Below, piece by piece: positions 18,061 to 29,600 of a DNA stretch of 63,616 bases. A program made the position numbers and the translations under genes. The stretch's first letter is position 1. Each line of letters starts with the position of its first letter. The DNA is from Mesostigma viride. Taxonomy: Eukaryota > Streptophyta > Mesostigmatophyceae > Mesostigmatales > Mesostigmataceae. The notes beneath the pieces were generated by a model, which saw only the letters and a list, made by a program, of their open reading frames with translations, searched no databases and was not told the DNA's origin. The stretch covers positions 17,501 to 81,116 of the forward strand of contig RPFO01000226.1 of NCBI GenBank assembly GCA_009746045.1, written 5' to 3'.

Positions 18061-19925
18061 CTACACCTGCCCTATCCGTGTTCTCCTATACTATCTACCC
18101 TTGCCTTCTACTGCCTACCCTTGCCTTCTACTGTCTGCCCTTGCCTTCTCCTGTCTGCCCTTGCCTTCTCCTGTCTACCCTTGCCTTCTCCTGTCTGCCC
18201 TTGCCTTCTCCTGTCTGCCCTTGCCTTCTACTGTCTACCCTTGCCTTCTACTATCTACCCTTGCCTTCTACTGTCTGCCCTTGCCTTCTACTGTCGCCCT
18301 TGCCTTCTACTGTCTACCCTTGCCTTCTACTGTCTACCCTTGCCTTCTCCTGTCTGCCCTTGCCTTCTACTCTCTACCCTTGCCTTCTCCTGTCTGCCCT
18401 TGCCTTCTCCTGTCTACCCTTGCCTTCTACTGTCTGCCCTTGCCTTCTACTGTCTGCCCTTGCCTTCTCCTGTCTGCCCTTGCCTTCTCCTGTCTGCCCT
18501 TGCCTTCTCCTGTCTACCCTTGCCTTCTCCTGTCTACCCTTGCCTTCTACTGCCTACCCTTGCCTTCTCCTGTCTACCCTTGCCTTCTACTGTCTACCCT
18601 TGCCTTCTCCTGTCTACCCTTGCCTTCTCCTGTCTACCCTTGCCTTCTACTGTCTACCCTTGCCTTCTACTGTCTACCCTTGCCTTCTCCTGTCTACCCT
18701 TGCCTTCTACTGTCTACCCTTGCCTTCTCCTGTCTGCCCTTGCCTTCTACTGTCTACCCTTGCCTTCTCCTGTCTGCCCTTGCCTTCTACTGTCTACCCT
18801 TGCCTTCTCCTGTCTGCCCTTGCCTTCTCCTGTCTGCCCTTGCCTTCTCCTGTCTACCCTTGCCTTCTACTGTCTACCCTTGCCTTCTACTGTCTACCCT
18901 TGCCTTCTACTGTCTACCCTTGCCTTCTACTGTCTACCCTTGCCTTCTCCTGTCTGCCCTTGCCTTCTCCTGTCTACCCTTGCCTTCTACTGTCTACCCT
19001 TGCCTTGTCCTGTCTACCCTTGCCTTCTCCTGTCTACCCTTGCCTTCTCCTGTCTACCCTTGCCTTCTCCTGTCTACCCTTGCCTTCTCCTGTCTACCCT
19101 TGCCTTCTCCTGTCTGCCCTTGCCTTCTCCTGTCTGCCCTTGCCTTCTCCTGTCTACCCTTGCCTTCTACTGTCTACCCTTGCCTTCTACTGTCTACCCT
19201 TGCCTTCTCCTGTCTACCCTTGCCTTCTCCTGTCTACCCTTGCCTTCTCCTGTCTACCCTTGCCTTCTACTGTCTACCCTTGCCTTCTCCTGTCTGCCCT
19301 TGCCTTCTCCTGTCTGCCCTTGCCTTCTCCTGTCTACCCTTGCCTTCTCCTGTCTACCCTTGCCTTCTACTGTCTACCCTTGCCTTCTCCTGTCTACCCT
19401 TGCCTTCTCCTGTCTGCCCTTGCCTTCTACTCTCTACCCTTGCCTTCTCTTGTCTACCCTTGCCTTCTCCTGTCTACCCTTGCCTTCTCCTGTCTACCCT
19501 TGCCTTCTCCTGTCTGCCCTTGCCTTCTCCTGTCTACCCTTGCCTTCTCCTGTCTACCCTTGCCTTCTCCTGTCTACCCTTGCCTTCTCCTGTCTACCCT
19601 TGCCTTCTACTGCCTACCCTTGCCTTCTCCTGTCTACCCTTGCCTTCTACTGTCTACCCTTGCCTTCTCCTGTCTGCCCTTGCCTTCTCCTGTCTACCCT
19701 TGCCTTCTCCTGTCTGCCCTTGCCTTCTCCTGTCTACCCTTGCCTTCTCCTGTCTACCCTTGCCTTCTACTGTCTACCCTTGCCTTCTCCTGTCTGCCCT
19801 TGCCTTCTCCTGTCTACCCTTGCCTTCTCCTGTCTACCCTTGCCTTCTCCTGTCTACCCTTGCCTTCTCCTGTCGACCCTTGCCTTCTACTGTCTGCCCT
19901 TGCCTTCTTCTGTCTACCCTTGCCT
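18061..19925 (+). repeat. 20-bp minisatellite, about 91 units
   Basis: The unit CTTGCCTTCTCCTGTCTACC repeats in exact 20-base register for about 1.83 kb; a single 19-base unit sits near 18291. Nearly all variation is at two positions: A or C before CTGT, and A or G in TCTRCCC. Rare other changes occur at 18373, 19009 and 19449. All three plus-strand frames stay open because 20-mers without stops cycle through every frame, so I do not call a protein. The array ends about 690 bases upstream of the chromatin-gene start codon. Confidence 0.97.
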
Positions 19926-20615
19926 GTATCAGCAAACCCTGGTGGTTGTATCAATGAGACAATATATGTCTGCGATGTGGGCACTGTATCTCTGGGACAT
20001 GGCACTGGCCCGGTGTCTGACCAGCCGTCCTGTCCACACCAATGGCCCACACTTGAAGAGATGTCGTGTCCCTGTTTTGTCTGGGCCTCCCTAGGACAAG
20101 AGACCGTGTCCAAGAGGCTGGGCCTCTCGTTCTCCACCGCCACCATGTCGGCATCCCCCTTGTCCGTCCTGCCCATTTGTCTCAGCCCATGGCAATGTTT
20201 CTGTTTGTCTTTTTCTCTTGGTATGGGGATTGGGGGGGGGGGGGGGGGGGGAGAGAGCCGAGACAAATGCGACACACCATCAATGAACGAGCTGCTTCTT
20301 TATATTTTGTCATGTTTAGCACGCATGTATAGTGGCCCAAGTAACGGCTTTGTCAGAGTTATCCCGTTTTGTCCCCCCTCCCCCACCTTTCCCCTCATAT
20401 CTGTATGTGTAAAAACATAATGAGCAGGCCTCCCCACGAACAAGGCATGTGTCTCAAGAATGGTTGTTGCCAAGAACATTTGCTGTGCCTCACGGACATG
20501 CCTCGTTATGCACGTCCTGTGTGTGCCGTTACGACCATGAACCATACATGGCCATGCTTCAACATGTCCTCAACGCGAATGTCCCGTGTGCCAGCAGGGC
20601 CGTCACGTGGCACCC
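19926..20615 (+). promoter_or_regulatory. Upstream region of the BAZ-like gene
   Basis: A unique 690-base stretch between the minisatellite and the start codon. It contains a run of about 20 Gs at 20231-20250 followed by GAGAGAG. No TATA box is obvious. Promoter role is inferred from position only. Confidence 0.4.
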
Positions 20616-23600
20616 ATGCCGCTCTACAAGAAGCAGCCCTTCCCGCGCGCGCCGCCGCCGCTCGACCTCAAGCCGGAGCAGGAGGTCTTCTGCGTGCGCT
20701 TCACGGGGGAGCTGTTCAAGGACTACAGGTGGGTGGGTGGGTGTATTAGTGCACCAACACGGGTGGGTAGTGGTGGGGGGAATGGGGTGGTGGAGGATAA
20801 CGTGCGTGCATTTTACGGGGGAGCCGTTCAAGGAGCGCTGGTGATTCTCTAAGAACAAAAAATGCAGAGAATGTTTTGAATTAATTATGGGTGGTTCGTG
20901 ACAGATATAAATAGTGGTATATAACTCAAGATAATTAGATGTATTCTATCGTAGTAGTAATTATATATGTTATATCATGATATCATAGATATATTCAAAA
21001 TGTACATATTTCCAAACTTAATATACATTGATATACATTTTTATGGTAGTATGGTTCTTGTTCACGATGGTGTCCTACACATACACTATCGCTAGTTAAT
21101 CAACACTGTTAGGTTGGGTTATCTTGCGTTACTACTATGTATCTACTCCAATGGTTCCTTGGCGTCATATTCTTCCATATCTGTCTATATTCTTCTTGCT
21201 GGGTGCCTCAAGACCCCAGTTTTTCCCATTTGGGCAACGCAATTCCAACTCCTGACATACCCCATTCCCTAACACATCCCTCACCCTCCTTTCTACCTGA
21301 CAGTCTGACACGCCCCTGGCTTCCTGCTCCCTGCAATGGCTTCTGCCATTTGCGGTAAAGCTAGAGCATGACATACTGCACAAATTTTTCACACGGTAGC
21401 CATCCCTCCTCATTCCCTTCCCCCCCGCCCCCCCCCCCCTCACACCCACCCCTGACCCCGCCCCACAGCCTGTACAGCCAGCGCATGTCGCTCTACCGCC
21501 AGCGCGTCTGGTCCTGCAAGTTCTCGGGCAAGGGGGGCATGACGTACGAGGAGGCGCTCGTGTGCGAGAACAGTTTCAGCCAGAGGATCCAGGGCTTCCC
21601 AGAGGCGTTTGAGAAACCGGTGCTGCAGATGGTGCAGCACAGTGAGTCCGCTCATGGCCCCGATGCGAGTAGGGATCGTAACCTCGGTTCCTGTTGCTTG
21701 TATTCGTGTACGGCCACGGCACCTTTGTGCTCAGGATGGTTCCGCACTGTGAGCTTACCCGTGGCCGCATGAAGAGTTTGCTGCCCCAGCACGGCCAGTG
21801 AGATGCCTCGAGATTTGGCATTCCCATGTGGATTCCCATGGCTGGATACAGCCGGCGACATGCTGCGAACTTCTGGGCTTTTTTGCATCAGCGCTGTTCC
21901 CACGATAATTCTTACACCGACTAAACAGAAAGGTGGTCAAGCCGTCGTGGCTTCCTGCCCCTGGCATGTCTGTCGGATCTGGAAGGAGTGATAGCACCCT
22001 GTCATTCACAGATATTGTAAGAGTACAGCTAGTAGGGGTTTTGTTAGGGATCCGAATCCTTGCAGGTTTTTCATGGATTCAAAACCTCACATGTTGCAGG
22101 TATCGCGAGAGCGGGAAAGGGAGGAGCGGAGAAAGCTAATGTCCTCCGTGTGCAGTATGCCTGACTTCCTGCTGCATTGGTGTTTGAACTTTCTTTATTT
22201 TTTTGTGTGTCGGCACGCGTGTCCCTGTCCCTGGCTGCAACTCCCTTTGTCCCTCTGTCCCTCTGTCCCTCTGTCCCTCTTTGTTTTTCATTCGTCCCTA
22301 CACGGCTGGTGCTGACTGGTGCCGCGACTACCGCATCCCTTCCGCGCCCCCTGCCCCCCCCCCCCACCCCCCCACCCCATTTACTTCTGACCGCCTTGCC
22401 GCCCACTGCCGACCTGTCCACCCACTCCTACCCCCACCCCCCACCTCTCGCTTGCACGCCACGCACATACGTGCACATACACAAACCCTCCTCCCCCCCC
22501 CCCCCCCCTGCTATTGGGTAACACTACCCAAGCGCATGGCTCCCCCTCCCGGTCCTCCAGGCCAGATGCGCACGGAGGAGCTCGTGCGTGTCGTCTACGA
22601 CCGGCTCAAGGACGAGTACGTGCCCGGAGAGGTGGTCACTTACGAGAAAGAGGGCGAGCCGCCGCGGCTGTGCCGCATCATTGCGGAGCTGCCAAAGTCC
22701 ACCAAGGGGGCGGGGGCTGCGGGCCGGGGAATCGGGCCCGGGAACGGTAAATCTGGCACGCCCGCAGGGAAGGCCGCCGCTGTCACGCCCACGCCCGCAT
22801 CTGTGCCAGCCCCTGACGGGGATGGGACGGTTGGGGAGGGCGAGGAAGCGATGGACCCTGCCAAGCGCGCGGAGAAGCTCGCCAGGGACGCGCGGATGTT
22901 CCGGGTGGCACTGCTCCAGGGGGATGGGGCGGAGGGCATGGCGGACGAAGGGGGGGCGGCGGAGGGCGAGAAGGAGATGGTGGTCCCGGCTGGCCAGCTC
23001 TCGTACGTGGGATAGCATCAATCTGGCAATCATTCTTGTTGGCCTGGATGCTTTCTTGAGGGCCAGTCTGATGGCCTCGGCGACCAAGAACGAACTTGTG
23101 CCAGCGATTGCCCGGTTTTCCTCCCATAGATGGACGGTGTTGTTCTTCAATGCATTCTTGTTGGCATGGTATTTTCTTCGTGTCTGTGTGTGTTCACGTG
23201 CCCTAACTAACTGTTACGCTGGCACTGATTACTAACTTACTCTTTTGATCTGCCTTGTATCGCATTCTGCTACCTGGCAGGCGCAAGAAGCACCCGGTGC
23301 CCAAGAAGCTTCTGCGCGGGTTCATTCTTGCGTCCGCCTCACAGGCCCCGGGCCGCGGCATGCCGTGGGTCGTCCAGAAGGAGTACGTGGATCGATACGG
23401 CCTGCCCACCGAGCCGCCGCCACATGTCGCAGAGGTGCTGAAGAAGGCCGGGGGTGGGGCGCCAAAGTCAGCAGGGAAGGGCGCCAAGGTGAGCTATTGC
23501 CCTGTTGGGGGTGACAACCAGTTTAGCATTGCCAGTGGGTGGAACCGCACACCGCCAAGGTGATGCGCTGTCAGAAGCGTGAAGTTCAACCCTTCCAACG

Positions 23601-26600
23601 AGGAGAGGGGAGGTCTTCCCAAAGCTCAGTGCTGCATCCGCTTCACGCGAAACAGAGTAGCGTGGCAGCGGGAACATACATTTTGAAAGGCTGGGATGGT
23701 GCAGTCTGGTTTCGCAGTGTGTCGTTCCATACTGCTGTGATTTCTGTTGTGCTGGATGACACGGGCGTTGCAGGGAGATGTTGACAAGGGTGATGGCCAC
23801 GGATAGAGCCTGCCTGTTCTACCTGCCTGCTAACCTGCCATTACATGGATGCCTCGTGTCAAGGCAGAATAACAACTGCATGGCCATGGCCATGGCCTTA
23901 ACCACGGCGTCGTGTGTCGAAAGACACCACGGTGGCGCTTAGTTGACACGGCGCTGGCGGCCTGACATTGCTACTACCCTCTCGCTGTCTTCTTGCTCTC
24001 TGTGTAGGCTAAGGGAGCGGACGACGCTGGCATGGTCAATGGGTGGCATTCGCCGGTCACCCCCGCCCCCTTGCCGGGCAAGAGTGGGGCCAAGAAGGAC
24101 AAGGCGGGCATGAGCGCGTCCACCCCCATCGACGTGGACTTGTCCGTGACCCCGTCTACGGGGGGAAAGAAGATGGGTGCGCTGGCCAACGCGGGTGGCA
24201 GCAGCACACCGGTGGACGTGGAGGGCCAGGTGAGGGGTGCAAGGGAAGGGGTCATAGAGAGGGCCAGGTGGGGGGTTTGAGGAGAGGGGTCATAGAGGGG
24301 GCCAGGGGAGTGGAGCAAGTACTGATGCCTGCTAAAGGGGGTAGCCATCTGGGCAAGTGACTGGTCTTGTGAACTGTCGGGGTGGGACTTGCGGCCTTCA
24401 CCATTGGCCAGGTAGAGGCGGGAGCGAGAGGGATAGTGAGCCAGGGGGGATGGGACGGGGAGGAGAGCCTTTGGTAGCTGGTTCGAACATGAAAGAAGGC
24501 ATGGGTCGTGGGTTCGAAAATGAACGAAGGCATGGGTTGCTGGTTTTACCATGTTGGCGGCTCTCCGCGTCTGGACACCTTTTTTGTTGAGGCCTTGTAA
24601 GCTACCAGGATGCGACTTGCCTAATGTGCTGTGGGCGCTCCGCGGACGTGGCCAGGACCCATGTAGGCATGCTGAATTCTGCGGCCTCGCAAGGCAACCT
24701 CTTCCAAGGAAGGTTAGATTGTGGAAATATTGTTCCGTTGGGTGAGGAAGTCCCGCTGCGTTCGGGGACTCATTGGGACGGTGGGAATGCGTCTACCCAG
24801 CGACACATTGAGATGTCAGCTACCGCAAGAAGGGAACCTACTGCAAGAAGCGGCAGCCTCTTCCGGACAGTGATACTCCAGCCTCCTGTAATATTGGCGT
24901 TCTCTCCCTCCTTTTGCTACTAGTTTTTCATTCGGGCGATCTCTCCCTCCTTTAGCTACTAGTTTTTCATTCGGGCGTTCTCTCCACCCTTTTGGATTTT
25001 CATTTCTGGGGTTTGCGTTCTCTCTTTCTTTCGCTGTGCGAGTTGGATAAGTTGCTCAACCTGGAATTTTTTTCCTGCCCGTGCCTTGGTGTGCTTTTCA
25101 TCCTGCCCGCAGGCGATGCAAGAGGAGAAGGGCGAGGGTGGGCTGGACTTTGTCAACAGTGGACGCTGCCAGTACGTGGCAAGGGCTCAAGCCTATGGTC
25201 TGGATATGCCACCTGTAACATGCTAGCAGCCCGTACATGGCAAGGGTGGGAGTTAGGTTATGGGCATGGTATGCATTCTGTATGACCCAGGAAAGCATGA
25301 ATAGTTTGGATGTGAGAAGACTTGAAGAAGTTTATGGTGGGATTGACGTGCCTTCTGTGGTGCACTTATTGTGTCCACTTCTTCCCCCCTGAATTTTCTG
25401 AGCTGCTTTCTTTATAACAGCGCGCGGCTTCCCTCCAGCTTCTGCCTTTCCTTGAAGTGCAGTTTATACTTTTGATTGCGAGCACCTACAGTTTGCAAAG
25501 TAAAATATTTTGGCTGGACAGACTCTAAGTCATCACCAGAGCCATTATCCATTTCCTCGCTCTGCTGACATTTGTCCTCCATGCTGTACTGACACCTGTC
25601 ACTCTCAACCCCCCCTTGTTTGCCCCCCCTTGCTCAACCCCCCTTGCTCCGACTGTCCCAACCTCGCCCCGCAGTAACTGCCGCCGCACGCACGCGCTGA
25701 TCCAGCAGGACTCTCTGCTGCTGATGTGTGACCGGTGCCCGCTCTCCTTCCACCTGTGCTGCCTCGTGCCACCCATGGTGAGTGCATGGCAGGTCACAGG
25801 TGTGGCCAGGTTGCGGTACGGTGATGCCACCGTCACGGTGAGGGCAAAGGGTGGCGGGTGCCGCATAAGGTGGCAGTCCCCAGTGCGCCTTTCACCTGCT
25901 CTTTACGCAGGTGCCAGGAGTGTAGCCATGAGCCCCTGATCCATCACTTCTATTATGTGTCCACTATCCATTATGTGTCCATTATCATTATTATGTATCC
26001 ATTATCATTATTACGTGTCCATTATCATTATTACGTGTCCATTATCATTATTACGTGTCCATTATCACTATTACGTGTCCATTACTATTATGCTTCATCT
26101 GTACGTGTTCGTTCAATGATTGGCTGATCGACGTGTTGATAGTCCGACTGCCAACATGGTGGGCAGAGGCAGTTCCAGTCAGTGCATGGACCCAGTGCAT
26201 GACCGATGTGGCATGACCTCAGACGGTCCTTATCTGATGCTACCATCCGACACCATCGAGCTTCTCTCTTTTGGGCATGCTTTTCCTGTATACGGGACAT
26301 TATTGTCCTCTTTTCATCATTCCCACAACCTACTTGTACGGACCGTTTCCCCCCTCTAAGAATAAGAAGTCAAGGCTAGGTTGCACTCCCTGCCCTTCTC
26401 CATCTCACTGGCCTCTCCTGGCTGTCCTATCTCCGTTGGTCTTTCCCACGCGGCGGTGGTGTGTGCAGGCGGAGGAGGACGTGCCGGAGGGCGACTGGTT
26501 CTGCCCCAAGTGCATCGAGAAGGAGAACGCGAAGAAGAAGAAGTAAGCAAGGTTCAACTATATGCACGGCAGGGGTATAATAGTAAGGCCGCAGGCCGAC

Positions 26601-29600
26601 GGGGTCTGCCCCCGAGTGCATGCAGAAGGAGAATGCAAAGAACAAAAGAAGTAAGCACCCGTCGTGATGCAGATAGTTAGTGACAACTCATGGAGTCCTA
26701 GTAGTAATAACTACTATGATATTCAATTATTCATAATCGGCTAAAAGCAATTAGCATGTATCAGAAAGAAGAACGCGAGAAAGAGGAGAAGTACGCAACT
26801 CGGGGAGGGAGTGACTTTGGTTCGGTAGCATACAGCACCAGCTTGATTGGGGCACGTCCATTGCTGTTCCCACCTGACCATGGCTGTATACCCTAAACAA
26901 GGTGGGGGAATCGCTGCAAGGGGGGCGTGAGGCACAGTGCAAGGGCTCAGTGCATGGGTAATCGTGTCAAGGAGTGAGGTTATCTGATGTGTTCATGGGG
27001 GGCGGGGGTTGGGGCCTTGAATGCTCCTTCTCTCGTTACGCATGGAATGTTCCTTCTATCTGTGTTCTTTCGCACAGGCTGCATGAATGCCGCTTTTTGC
27101 TGCTTCCTCCTTCTATCCCCTTTCTCAGGTGGTTTTGTTTTTTTATCCCTTTTGTTCCACTTTTACTTCACTTTTTTTTTTTTTTTTTACTGAACTTCAA
27201 ATCCACTTTGTTGCACTTTTATCCCTGGGCGTTTGCCGTCGCCCCATTCCCCTGCAGGGAGGAGGAGATGCGGCAGCGGCAGTTGGAGAAGGAGCAGAAG
27301 GAACTGCAGCGGCTGGTGGGTGCACACACAACGGGGGATCTACACGCACCTGGCGGGGGATATACACGCACATTAATTAATAGACTACACGCACATGGCG
27401 GGGGATATACACGCACATTAATTAATAGACTACACGCACATGGCGGGGGATATACACGCACATTAATTAATAGACTACACGCACATGGCGGGGGATATGC
27501 ACGCACATTAATTAATAGACTACACGCACATGGCGGGGGATATACACGCACATTAATTAATAGACTACACGCACATGGCGGGGGATATACACGCACATTA
27601 ATTAATAGACTACACGCACATGGCGGGGGATATACACGCACATGGCGGGGGATATACACGCATGCCACGTGGGATATCATTCCAGCAATAGGGGTAGACC
27701 CGTGTTTTGGTCGACCTAGGGTAGACCTGTGTTTTGGTCGACGGCTCATGGTTTGCATCATCGGTGATTTACACATGTTGCTTACATTGCAAAAATTGAC
27801 TGCACCTTGAGTGGACTACCGATAACCTCTCTAAGACTTTTGTGGCCACCGTTGTTGCGTGTTTGTTGGACTCGCATGTATTACTACTATATTTATGCGT
27901 GTGTGACTGACATGTGTCACTACGTTTATTCGTGTGTGAGTCTCATGTGCCACCGTGTGTGAGTCACATGTGTCACTATGTCTATATGTGTGTGACTGAC
28001 ATGTCCCACTATACGTCTGCGACTGACAAGCAGTACAGCATGCTTCCACGTTGCAGGCGCGGGCGAGGATGACACGCGCGGTGACCTTGCCCTTATCGTA
28101 CTTGACTTCATGTATGGTTCATATCATATGGATCCCATGGGTCCCGATGGATTTCATCGTCGCAGGCAGAGGGCCGCCTGCATCAGGACGTTAGCTTGCT
28201 TATATTCCCTGGCCCTGATCATGTGTCGCGTGCCTGTGTTCCAACTGGTTCGATGGGCTCCAGATGTGTTTTTGGGGCATCAGATTTTCACCGATATTTT
28301 CGTTTCCACGATGCGGGCGGACAAGGAGGGACGCCATTGGAGGGAGTTGTTCCACTTATGACCTCATCCTATTCATATGAATGGTTCTACTCATGACCTC
28401 ATCCTATTCATACATCGCTATATCCCCTATCTGTGTTTCAACACCGCAGGCGGAGAAAGAGGACCGCCTGCGCGCGGCCGCGGAGGCCAAAGCCGAGCGA
28501 GAGGCCGAGAAGGCACGTGCTGCCCGCGCCCGCCGCTACCCCATCCCTGATGAGGAGCTTCAGGAGGAGATGCTGCAGGACGCCCTCCGGGCAACAGGTG
28601 GCGACGAGAGGGCGGCCCGCGAGCGGCTCGCGATGCAGCAGCTGCCGCGGCCGCCACCTGTCAGCCACCCATTGGAAGGCGGCCAGCTGGACACCACGCT
28701 GGTGGGCGATTTGCTCATGAGCTGGAGTTTCCTGCTGGCGTTTGCCAAGGCGGCGGCGCTCCGTCTGCCTGCGCAACTGGCGGGGATGTCGTTGCTGGAG
28801 TTGCAGCGTGCAGTCGTGACTTTTGCTAGCCTGGACGCGGGCAAGGGGGGGGCACTGTCCTCCGCTGTGGGCATCGGCGGCGCGGTCGCATTAGCCGCCC
28901 ACCGGAAGCGGCTCGAGGACATCTTCCTCGCGCTGCTGCGCTGCGTGCTCGCCAACGCGGGCGCAGGGTCCCTGGACCTGCCCTCGCTGCCCGCTGGGCG
29001 CGCGGCCGAGTGGGCACAGCTCTTGAACGGCGCCACCTGGCCCGAGGTGCTGCGCCGCTACCTTATCCGGCGGCAGTCCACGATGGAGGTCTGGCAGCGG
29101 CAGCAGCCCGCGGTGATCAAGCCGGCACCTGCGCTGCCGCGTGCGCCAGTAGAAAAGCCAGCCTTGCCACCAGTGCCAAAGGCTTCTCCGGGAAACTCCC
29201 CAGGGGAAGACGGGGAGGAGGAAGGGGATGAGATGGAGGCCGATGGGGAGGCGGAGCCAGAGGTGGAGGTGGAGGTGGAGGTGGAGGTGGTTGCCCCCTT
29301 TGATGCGGAAGGGTGCGGCCGGCGTGCCCCCCAGCCAAGCTCAGCGAGTGAGCAGCAACTGGCGTTGGTCACCGAGGTGGTGCTGGCGCTGGGAGGTGGC
29401 GGGGGGGCGGCTTTGAAGACTGAGGCAGGCTGGGAGGGCAGCTGTGACGTGGCCAAGGAGGTCAAGGAGGACAGGGCTGGGATGACGGAAGGGGGGGAGC
29501 GGGACACCAAGGGCGCGCGGAAGGTTAAGGAGGAGAAGTATGTCAAGGAGGAAAAAACAGGTCTTCAGGAAGGGCAAGAGCTCGAGGATGGCAGGGCGTG

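Noticed and set aside
17895-20420. An open plus-strand frame of over 800 residues with CLLLSTLAFSCLPLPSPVYP-type repeats
   Set aside because: It is the 20-bp minisatellite read through; all three plus-strand frames are open, so openness carries no coding signal.
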